From: Methanobacteriota archaeon
GTDB taxonomy: Archaea; Thermoplasmatota; Poseidoniia; Poseidoniales; Poseidoniaceae
Assembly: GCA_018623995.1 (NCBI GenBank)
Contig: JAAZUV010000105.1
Span: 1-5,501, forward strand
DNA length: 5,501 bases
Direction: 5' to 3'
Shown: positions 1-5,501 of the stretch, piece by piece
Layout of the letters: every line of letters starts with the position of its first letter
Numbering within the stretch: the stretch's first letter is position 1
The notes under the pieces: generated by a model
The model's database searches: none
Told to the model about the DNA's origin: nothing
Seen by the model: the letters and a program-made list of their open reading frames with translations, nothing else
Program-made: the position numbers and the translations under genes

Positions 1-71
1 ACTATGAAGATGATGCTGAAGAGTGGCTCGAAATCGTCTTGAATAACATTGCCTCCAACATCAATGCGTAA
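1..71 (+). CDS. C-terminal end of a plus-strand gene, product unknown (5' end outside window)
   Basis: Reading from base 3, one plus-strand frame stays open from the window edge to a TAA at 69-71. It gives 22 residues, YEDDAEEWLEIVLNNIASNI followed by NA. The other two plus frames hit stops early (TGA at 5-7 and at 40-42). No minus-strand frame across this stretch gives more than a very short peptide. The peptide is acidic, then alternates hydrophobic and polar residues (W, L, I, V, L, I, I) like an amphipathic C-terminal helix, so it is probably a soluble protein. Its stop lies 27 bp from the stop of the large minus-strand gene, a tight tail-to-tail arrangement. The fragment is too short to name a family, and its reality rests only on the open frame and sensible composition. 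Confidence 0.45.
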   Translation, partial: YEDDAEEWLEIVLNNIASNINA

Positions 72-98
72 TCCTAGGAATTTAGGTTTAGCAGAAGT

Positions 99-2963
99 TC
101 AATTTCGTCGACTGAGGATGAAGACAACACCCACAAGAAGGAGGAAACCACCTCCGAACATCGCAAGTGTTGTATCGTCTGCAAGGCCAAAGAATCCTTG
201 TTCTGGCCCACCTGTCACATCGAATTGTTGGTTGACTCGTCCGATGACCCCAATATCCTCGGGTTGAACAGAGAGTGTGAAGTCAAATGTGTCCGACAAT
301 TCTGCGCCATACGGAGGTTTTATCTCCACTGTAATTTCTATGATTTCGCCTTTCTTGAGCGAGCATTCAAGGCTTGAGAGTGTGATTTCAGTACAACCTG
401 ACGGACCTTTGAGTTTCAACAACCATCCGCGCATGTTGTCGGATGTGAAGATCTCTGTTTGCGTTTCGACGTTTCCATCGTTGCGAATTTGTACTGTGAA
501 GGAGTAACTCTCCGGATAAACCAAATCAAACGAAGTGGTTTCAGGTTCAATGATGTTCAAGTCAAAGATTTTCTGAACGCTCAAGGATACAGTCGCTTGT
601 CCTGTTCGGTTGGCTGCGTTGGATTTACTTGTGACAACGATGTACAAGTTACCGCCCTCACCAGTGAGAGTTGCTTGATTGACTTCGACCTTGAGCTCGA
701 GATACATCTCGTACGGACGTACACTGTATCCTTGGCTCAAATTGAGGGTGAACAACATCTCGGAAAGCATGGCATCCTCGGTGTTCTCAAGGTAAGGGCT
801 TCCCGAAGCATCCAAGACGAACGCACTGTTGTTTTCATCCCAAATTCCGAAACCAAATGGAACACTGACCTCATTGTTCGAGGCGATTGGTAGTCCTTTG
901 GAGTAAACGGTACGGGTTGCGATGCCATTCAATCCCGTGAGTTCGAGAACAGCAGTATCGTCGCCATTGCCCATGTTGCGAATCCACATGCCGATGGTTT
1001 CCTCATCGCCAGGAGCAAGGATCAATTCACCAGTGCGTCCATCGAGACCTCCTTCTTCGAGACGGACGTCCATGGCGTAATCTCTGGTGGTGAGGAACGC
1101 TGTGAAGCGCAATTCGCGCTGGTTGTCTGGAATGCCATCACCATCGTCGTCGATGGTGTTTGAATCGCCTTTGTTGGTGACGCGAACGGTAAACGTGGAG
1201 TATTCATCGCTGTCTGTTACTGTTGCAACGAAGAACAAGTCCTTCGTGGTTCGAGCATCGACTGAAATTTCTGTGAATCGATTACCAGCCTCATCTTCAA
1301 AGAAGTAGGCCCAGGATGGAGATGCTGTTTGTTGAATGACACTGAGCCGGAAACTGTCCTCAACGTTACCTGTGTTCTCAATAGCGAAGGGGAACTTGAC
1401 CTCGTTCCCGTTCTTTCCCGTCTGCGTGAGGGCGACTGAATCGGCCTCAAAGTCGTGAACAGCTGCAACAGAAACAGAGAGCGTTACCTCATCGTATGGC
1501 TCTCCACCACTTGTAGGGGCGACAGCAAGATCGATGTTCACAACTTCTGTTGCGAGCGCGTCGTCTGGCAATGTCACCGTGACATCAACTGTCTCTTTTC
1601 GGTTCGGAGTGTGCTTTGAGTCCAGTGTGACGAGGGTTTCTTCCAATTCCACAGTCCACCCACTTGGTAGCGCAGATGGTGAAATTCGGAACGAGTCGAC
1701 ACCGTTCCCTGTGTTTTCGACTGTCACCGAGGTCGTTGCTGATGTTCCTGGCTCAATGTTGTTCAATTGCGAGGAAATCATCGAAATGGTTGCACCAAAC
1801 GACTGGCCAACTGTGATGGTCAGTTCAGCATCGCACTTCACCTGTGTTCCGTCTTTTCCTTGGATGTAGACGGTCTGCTCCTCGCCTGCGTTCACGGAAT
1901 CATCGGGGCTTACTTTCAGACTAAACGCCTTTGTTCCTGATCCGCTGTATGGCAGAAGGCCGCTCGATCCACCAACAAACGAAACCCACGCTTCTTTTGG
2001 CCCAGCTGCATCGGCACGAATCGTCCAGTCGGAGTTTCCGTCGTTGGTGAATGTTGCCGTCAACGTGTCCTCGCCACCAGGCTGCACATTGATGGATGTT
2101 TTCGAGAGAGAAAGGCTGCATTCCTTGAGAATTGGTACCGTGATGTCAAACGTTTGCGTATCGCTCGTATTACCCGATGGGTCCTGCGATACAGTTCCGG
2201 TGATCTCCCAGCAGTACTTGTCGGCCTCTTGCTCATTGGTGACATCGAGTGAGACAGTCACTTCTGTGGATTCCTCAGCATCCAGCGTCACGGATGATTC
2301 CGAGAGTTGTGGTGACAACGAATCTGGGTCTGAGCATCCTGAGGCAGAGTTGTCTTCGTCCAATGCAAGGTTGACAGTCGCTTGTTGTTGGCCCGTATTT
2401 TCAACGACAAGTGTCCACTCAGTTGTTTCTTCTCCGCCCCACGTTCTGCTTGAAGTAACCATGGACAAATCGACGCCAAACAAGGCGTTACCTGATCCAT
2501 CCCCTGCAGTGCTGGTGACCGTGGCTGTCTCGGTAGCTGGCTGGCCTGGAGGGTCTGGAGGTGCTGGTGAATCCTGTGCGTTTGCAGTGACGGTCGTCTC
2601 GCAGGAACCCTCAGCATTCTGTGCCAGTGTCACATTCATCGTCGCTTCTTCGTAGGATCCCGCTTCGATGGCACCAGGAATTTGCGTGATGGTTGAACTG
2701 TACGCGCTGCAATCCTGTTCTTGCCCTTGCGCAGTACTCAGTTGAACCGTAACAGGATTTGAGCCGGAATTGTAGACTCGGACGGTGTACTCACCTGCTT
2801 CACCAGGGTTGATGGTCTGAGCCGTTGGCGAGACCGTTACTTGGATGCTAGCATCCCGTGCTCCATCAGCTGAAGCGATCGGAGCGACGAGTGGCAGCAT
2901 GGAGAAGATCATCAGTGAAATCAAGAATACTGCAAGTCGCTTCTCTTGATTCAACGTCTTCAT
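99..2963 (-). CDS. Secreted, membrane-anchored surface protein made of NEW3/CARDB-like beta-sandwich repeats
   Basis: This complete 954-residue gene has no recognisable catalytic domain and is probably a cell-surface stalk or adhesin-like protein. An N-terminal signal peptide (1-32) is followed by about seven Ig-like repeats. Each carries a strand of the type VENTGN or IRNDGN, near residues 63, 187, 305, 416, 528, 661 and 826. This 'N-x-G-N' strand, often followed by a GW-containing strand (SGWTVEL near 434), is typical of the NEW3/CARDB class of archaeal and bacterial surface modules. A Pro-rich linker (about 131-145) lies between repeats 1 and 2, and a DxDGDGIPD calcium-type loop at 605-613. 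Eight cysteines fall in four local pairs (85/121, 210/251, 282/377, 857/867), suggesting disulfides. N-glycosylation sequons occur at 110, 265, 711, 741 and 785. One C-terminal span (about 932-950) ends in SRRN, giving an outside ectodomain. The ATG at 2963 is chosen because a strong Shine-Dalgarno lies 6 nt upstream and the signal peptide begins there. The gene follows the subtilase-like gene by 65 bp on the same strand. Ligand and role are unknown. Confidence 0.9.
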   Translation of the reverse strand: MKTLNQEKRLAVFLISLMIFSMLPLVAPIASADGARDASIQVTVSPTAQTINPGEAGEYTVRVYNSGSNPVTVQLSTAQGQEQDCSAYSSTITQIPGAIEAGSYEEATMNVTLAQNAEGSCETTVTANAQDSPAPPDPPGQPATETATVTSTAGDGSGNALFGVDLSMVTSSRTWGGEETTEWTLVVENTGQQQATVNLALDEDNSASGCSDPDSLSPQLSESSVTLDAEESTEVTVSLDVTNEQEADKYCWEITGTVSQDPSGNTSDTQTFDITVPILKECSLSLSKTSINVQPGGEDTLTATFTNDGNSDWTIRADAAGPKEAWVSFVGGSSGLLPYSGSGTKAFSLKVSPDDSVNAGEEQTVYIQGKDGTQVKCDAELTITVGQSFGATISMISSQLNNIEPGTSATTSVTVENTGNGVDSFRISPSALPSGWTVELEETLVTLDSKHTPNRKETVDVTVTLPDDALATEVVNIDLAVAPTSGGEPYDEVTLSVSVAAVHDFEADSVALTQTGKNGNEVKFPFAIENTGNVEDSFRLSVIQQTASPSWAYFFEDEAGNRFTEISVDARTTKDLFFVATVTDSDEYSTFTVRVTNKGDSNTIDDDGDGIPDNQRELRFTAFLTTRDYAMDVRLEEGGLDGRTGELILAPGDEETIGMWIRNMGNGDDTAVLELTGLNGIATRTVYSKGLPIASNNEVSVPFGFGIWDENNSAFVLDASGSPYLENTEDAMLSEMLFTLNLSQGYSVRPYEMYLELKVEVNQATLTGEGGNLYIVVTSKSNAANRTGQATVSLSVQKIFDLNIIEPETTSFDLVYPESYSFTVQIRNDGNVETQTEIFTSDNMRGWLLKLKGPSGCTEITLSSLECSLKKGEIIEITVEIKPPYGAELSDTFDFTLSVQPEDIGVIGRVNQQFDVTGGPEQGFFGLADDTTLAMFGGGFLLLVGVVFILSRRN
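114..170 (-). other. C-terminal membrane anchor of the 954-aa protein
   Basis: Residues about 932-950 are uncharged and hydrophobic, followed directly by SRRN and the stop. Together with the signal peptide this gives a type I topology with only four residues inside the cell. The pattern of a short Gly/Phe motif (QGFFGLADD), a hydrophobic span and a terminal Arg pair also resembles a sortase- or archaeosortase-type sorting signal. No known signature such as PGF is present, so a plain transmembrane anchor is the simpler reading. Confidence 0.75.
1125..1151 (-). other. Calcium-binding-type loop DDDGDGIPD (TSP3/EF-hand-like) within the 954-aa protein
   Basis: Residues 605-613 read DDDGDGIPD. This matches the D-x-D-x-D-G-x-x-D pattern of thrombospondin type 3 and related calcium loops found in many exported repeat proteins. 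It sits in the loop between the strand FTVRVTNKGD and the strand ELRFTAFL, so it probably stiffens one beta-sandwich or the hinge to the next. It is the only such loop in the protein. Calcium binding is inferred from the motif alone. Confidence 0.6.
2868..2963 (-). other. Signal peptide of the 954-aa surface protein
   Basis: Residues 1-32 show a basic n-region (MKTLNQEKR), a hydrophobic core of about 20 residues rich in L, I, F and V, and an ASA motif at 30-32 followed by the polar DGARDAS. This fits Sec export with signal peptidase I cleavage after Ala32. There is no lipobox cysteine, so a lipoprotein signal is unlikely. Confidence 0.8.
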
Positions 2964-2969
2964 TGTATA

Positions 2970-2976
2970 CCCTCCT
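2970..2976 (-). promoter_or_regulatory. Shine-Dalgarno site of the 954-aa gene
   Basis: On the minus strand AGGAGGG is followed by the 6-nt spacer TATACA and then the ATG at 2963. This is a near-perfect match to the 16S 3' tail at good spacing, and it fixes the start codon. Confidence 0.85.
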
Positions 2977-2989
2977 ATCCATCGGGAGG
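2971..2989 (-). promoter_or_regulatory. Possible hairpin covering the Shine-Dalgarno
   Basis: In the minus-strand RNA, CCUCC (complement of 2985-2989) can pair perfectly with GGAGG (complement of 2971-2975) across a 9-nt loop, CGAUGGAUA. The upstream arm lies within CACCUCC, the same core as the 16S rRNA anti-Shine-Dalgarno tail. In a transcript read through from the upstream gene this five-base-pair, GC-rich stem would hide the ribosome binding site. The upstream gene's stop codon is about 40 nt before the stem, so terminating ribosomes could affect its folding. The stem is short and could be chance, and no regulatory role has been shown. Confidence 0.35.
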
Positions 2990-2997
2990 TGTTGACC

Positions 2998-3016
2998 TAT
3001 CAAAAGGATGTCCTTT
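2998..3016 (-). promoter_or_regulatory. Weak TATA-like element and palindrome between the two large genes
   Basis: The minus strand reads AAAGGACATCCTTTTGATA. It contains a 6-bp inverted repeat with a 2-bp centre (3003-3016) overlapping a TTTTGATA stretch (2998-3005). The latter could be a poor archaeal TATA box. Counting about 25 nt downstream puts a start site near 2978, just before the Shine-Dalgarno. No convincing BRE precedes it. Read as RNA, AAAGG-ACAU-CCUUUU could instead be a weak terminator-like stem for the upstream gene. The sequence does not decide between these. Confidence 0.2.
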
Positions 3017-3028
3017 GTTGTTCACGAA

Positions 3029-5501
3029 TCAAGCCATAACAAACTGTTCAGCAGAAGCCCCACAGTTGGCACATTTCTCAACCGATTGGCACGTTGGAGC
3101 ATCGGCATGATATCGGGCACCACAACCAGGACAGCCTCGCATCGGTCCAAGAATCGGGCCACGGCATGACCAACACGTTGCTGCTTGTTGTTGCTGGACT
3201 GGGGCTGCCATCGTCGGGACGATTTCTTGCTTCACAGGCGCACTCTTCCCACGGAGGATCAAAAGAACAGTAAGAAGACCGATAACAAGTGCAACTCCGG
3301 CTCCGATGAAGACTACAGTGTTGCTTCCAGCATCCGTTTCTTCGAACGATGCAGTCACATCAATGCTAATCGAGGATGTTGACGAATCCACGGCTTGAAC
3401 ACCATCCAACGCAAACGTCAATTGTTGTGTTCCTGTACTCGTCCCGGAAAGTTGTATGGTGAATTGTTGAGAATCGCCAGCAACGGCATTGACGATGTCT
3501 TCACCAACAATAACCGCATTCAGACCCTTCGATGTTTCAAGCGTCAACTGATGAGAGAGAGCGGTATTCCCAGTGTTGATAACACGGACCTGTATGGTTC
3601 CCGAACCTGTTGCATCGAGCGATGAGAGGCCTGTAACCTCCCATTCCACGCTTCGTTGCTCAGCAACAAGCATGCTTGTTCCCTCTGTAAGCGAAACATC
3701 ACCATCGGAAAGTGTGAATGAGAACGATGGCTGTGATGCCACTTCGAGGGTAAGTGGGAGAATGATCGAACATACGACTGGAACGACGTTTCCATCGGTG
3801 ACGACGCCAACATCAAGGCATTCACCAAAGACTCCTTGTGAGAGTGACGTCGATATCTCTGGACTCCATGGAACATCTGCTTCATTCACCAAGAGCCATG
3901 TGAACGTCAATTCCTGTCCCGCAGGATGGGAGCCGGGTCCAAACGGATGATCGAACGTGCGGCCATCTTCAAATTGAAGCTCGGAGAAGGTCAGAGACGG
4001 TTGTGGAAGTTCAAGAACGTCGATTTCGCCAAGCCATGTGAATCTCTGAACGCCAACATCGAGATTGAGTTGGATGTCACCAGAGAGCGCATTTCCGTTG
4101 CCTTGGATGGAGATCAGGATGTTCTTCGATTGTTCGGTCCAACCCATTTCAATCGGTTGAAGCGATGTCTGTAATGACCATCCTGTTGGTAGGGAAAGCG
4201 TCGGTACAAGCGTCATGTCCACATTGCCTCTGTTCTCGATGGTAAAGAGGAGGTTCAGCAATGCATCTGGACGAGGCGTACCGATGTTTGACTCAAGGAG
4301 CAATTCAACCTCTCGCACTTCCATCACTTCGATTGGGATGTCGATTTCCCACGTTTGCGATGGTTCCGTCTGCGAAATTGCAGTCAATGTGACAATGCGT
4401 TGTGCACCTGCTGCTGTCGAAACTTGCGGCGGAACAAATTGCATACTGACGTCCATTTGCCCGTTCTTTGGAATCAAGCCGGTTGAACCAGAGGTTGCCC
4501 CAGGATCGTTGCTCAAGTCCGAGAATCCAGCACTCCAACCCGAGGGTGCTTGAAGGAACAAGTCGTATCCAATCTCTGTGTTTCCATCGTTGTACACGCG
4601 GACTGTGAGATTGGTTGGGTCAACCGGATGAACGGGTACAATTGAGTAATCATATTCGATTCGAAACTCAGGTATGTTGAGAACATCGAGGTAAAGTGAA
4701 AGAGGATACGAGATGCCGTTGTCAACATCAAAACCGACCACATCAATGCGATAGAGCCCCGGTTCAGGCGCTTCAGGATAGACAATTGTTAGCGAAACAT
4801 CTGCCGTAGCCTTGCCTTGCAATGAGAAGTTCGAGGCGGTCATGCCTAGATACCATGGTACTTCGACTCCACTCGAATCAAGGTAAACGCCTAGCGCATC
4901 GATGGAAGCATTGGTTTCAAGCAGAGCCGTATTTTCTAATGTCAAATTCCAACTTGTCGTGGTTTGCGTTGCATATTGCACCTGTCGTTGTTCAACATCA
5001 GCTGTCACTTTGACACCGGGTGCGGTCACATCAACGATACGCGTCAATACGTTGTTGTTCTCTTGAATTTCATCGATGACATCGTCAGGGTCGATGATCA
5101 GTTCAAGCGTGGTCGCTCCGGATTGTTGAGGCGTCCAGTACCATGTCGATTGTCGGCTTGCACCTGGATTAATGTCGAGGGTCTTTCGGTCGAGTTCGAC
5201 CCCGTTCACATTGAAAGCAAGGACAACAGATTCTGCCTTGATGTTTCCTGCATTGAATACGTTTGTTGTCAATCGAACCTGATCGCCAACTTGAGGAATC
5301 GTGACGTTCAGTTGCATCGAATCAAGAACAACTTGCGGGTCTGGACGAAGGTCGTTCACACCCTGTCCTGAGACGGCAATAGCGAACGCTTGTGGGCCAC
5401 TACCTGCGTGATACGCATCCTTGACCCGAACCGTCCATATCCCTTTCATTGCCATGTCGATAAGAACGACTTCGAGATTGTTGATGTCGTCTTTTGTTCC
5501 T
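3029..5501 (-). CDS. C-terminal part of a probable subtilase (S8)-type surface protein: CARDB/NEW3 repeats, membrane span, RING-like zinc finger (5' end outside window)
   Basis: The frame is open from the right edge to the TGA at 3029-3031, at least 823 residues. The first ATG (5455) is not taken as the start. The 15 residues before it (GTKDDINNLEVVLID) run smoothly into MAMKGIWTVRVKDAY and PQAFAIAVSG. This pattern (NN-EVV, G-W-V-V, GPQ-FA-VSG) closes the post-catalytic beta-domain of many S8 subtilases, so the protease domain should lie beyond the window. Counting from Met5455: a CARDB domain spans about 38-145, ending in the hallmark DVIDEIQENNN. Further NEW3-like beta-sandwiches have N-x-G-N-type strands near 287, 406 and 625 and more diverged equivalents near 172 and 522. 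A membrane span covers about 713-734, followed by RGK (cytosolic side). A QQQQ linker at 754-757 and a C4HC3 finger at 761-798 complete it. Sequons at 50, 170, 182, 209 and 282 lie only in the outer half. C546 and C562 are the only ectodomain cysteines seen and could form a disulfide. The gene is first in the pair with the 954-aa protein. Surface location is well supported; protease identity is inferred from the tail pattern only. Confidence 0.85.
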   Translation of the reverse strand, partial: GTKDDINNLEVVLIDMAMKGIWTVRVKDAYHAGSGPQAFAIAVSGQGVNDLRPDPQVVLDSMQLNVTIPQVGDQVRLTTNVFNAGNIKAESVVLAFNVNGVELDRKTLDINPGASRQSTWYWTPQQSGATTLELIIDPDDVIDEIQENNNVLTRIVDVTAPGVKVTADVEQRQVQYATQTTTSWNLTLENTALLETNASIDALGVYLDSSGVEVPWYLGMTASNFSLQGKATADVSLTIVYPEAPEPGLYRIDVVGFDVDNGISYPLSLYLDVLNIPEFRIEYDYSIVPVHPVDPTNLTVRVYNDGNTEIGYDLFLQAPSGWSAGFSDLSNDPGATSGSTGLIPKNGQMDVSMQFVPPQVSTAAGAQRIVTLTAISQTEPSQTWEIDIPIEVMEVREVELLLESNIGTPRPDALLNLLFTIENRGNVDMTLVPTLSLPTGWSLQTSLQPIEMGWTEQSKNILISIQGNGNALSGDIQLNLDVGVQRFTWLGEIDVLELPQPSLTFSELQFEDGRTFDHPFGPGSHPAGQELTFTWLLVNEADVPWSPEISTSLSQGVFGECLDVGVVTDGNVVPVVCSIILPLTLEVASQPSFSFTLSDGDVSLTEGTSMLVAEQRSVEWEVTGLSSLDATGSGTIQVRVINTGNTALSHQLTLETSKGLNAVIVGEDIVNAVAGDSQQFTIQLSGTSTGTQQLTFALDGVQAVDSSTSSISIDVTASFEETDAGSNTVVFIGAGVALVIGLLTVLLILRGKSAPVKQEIVPTMAAPVQQQQAATCWSCRGPILGPMRGCPGCGARYHADAPTCQSVEKCANCGASAEQFVMA
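3062..3175 (-). other. C4HC3 RING/PHD-like zinc-binding finger at the cytosolic C-terminus
   Basis: Eight potential zinc ligands are spaced C761-x2-C764-x10-C775-x2-C778-x4-H783-x5-C789-x5-C795-x2-C798 (numbered from Met5455). The order C4-H-C3, with the local text CPGCGARYH, resembles prokaryotic RING-like and other treble-clef fingers that bind two zinc ions. It could equally be two consecutive zinc ribbons. It lies about 27 residues inside the membrane after a flexible Gln-rich linker. A role in protein-protein contact or signalling on the inner face is inference. Zinc binding by at least the first four Cys is likely. Confidence 0.7.
3254..3319 (-). other. Single transmembrane span of the subtilase-like protein
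   Basis: Residues about 713-734 (from Met5455) are an uninterrupted hydrophobic stretch, TVVFIGAGVALVIG and onward to LLIL. They are preceded by acidic EETDAG and followed by basic RGK. The positive-inside rule puts the repeats outside the cell and the cysteine-rich tail in the cytoplasm. Confidence 0.85.

Noticed and set aside
73..86. CCTA-GGAATT-TAGG inverted repeat between the convergent genes as a bidirectional terminator
   Set aside because: The stem is only 4 bp with no T-tract on either strand, which is too weak to call.
459..893. 144-codon open frame on the plus strand
   Set aside because: It is antisense to a clearly coding region with a continuous domain pattern, so it is a shadow frame.
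2044..2655. 203-codon open frame on the plus strand
   Set aside because: It lies wholly antisense to the 954-aa gene, is low-complexity (Ser/Val-rich) as expected from the complement of a Thr/Ser/Asp-rich coding strand, and has no credible start signal or domain.
5453..5455. ATG at 5455 as the start of the subtilase-like gene
   Set aside because: The frame stays open upstream to the window edge, with residues that continue the same beta-domain pattern. There is no signal peptide after this ATG although the protein is clearly exported.
1..5501. CRISPR arrays, tRNA or rRNA genes, insertion sequences
   Set aside because: No regularly spaced direct repeats, cloverleaf-like segments, rRNA-like stretches or transposase frames were seen. 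The repeats present are diverged protein-level modules.

Overview
The window looks like part of a free-living archaeon's genome, most likely a Marine Group II / Poseidoniales-type euryarchaeon. This is inferred from protein style, not from a marker gene. Two very large exported, membrane-anchored proteins are built from chains of CARDB/NEW3-like beta-sandwich repeats. One of them ends in a cytosolic cysteine-rich finger. The base composition is near 50% GC by eye. No rRNA, tRNA, mobile element or CRISPR array was seen.

Layout: bases 1-71 hold the last 22 codons of a plus-strand gene that enters from the left and converges on the rest. Bases 99-2963 (minus) encode a complete 954-residue surface protein. 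It has a signal peptide, about seven beta-sandwich repeats, one calcium-loop motif and a C-terminal membrane anchor. A 65-bp gap (2964-3028) holds a strong Shine-Dalgarno, an upstream anti-Shine-Dalgarno able to fold onto it, and a small palindrome. Bases 3029-5501 (minus, 5' end cut by the window edge) encode at least 823 residues of a second surface protein. Its visible N-terminal stretch resembles the tail of a subtilase (S8) region. About six beta-sandwich repeats follow, then one membrane span and a C4HC3 zinc-finger-like tail.

Transcription of the two large genes runs right to left, with the subtilase-like gene first. They probably share a transcript, although the 65-bp gap leaves room for an internal promoter. 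Both products should project from the cell surface on long stalks. A plausible but unproven reading is a cell-surface protease with a neighbouring non-catalytic adhesin or stalk protein, for binding or breaking down external protein or particles. I see no clear sign of a wholly new system. The most unusual points are the RING-like finger on the inner side of the protease-type protein and the possible hairpin over the downstream gene's ribosome binding site.
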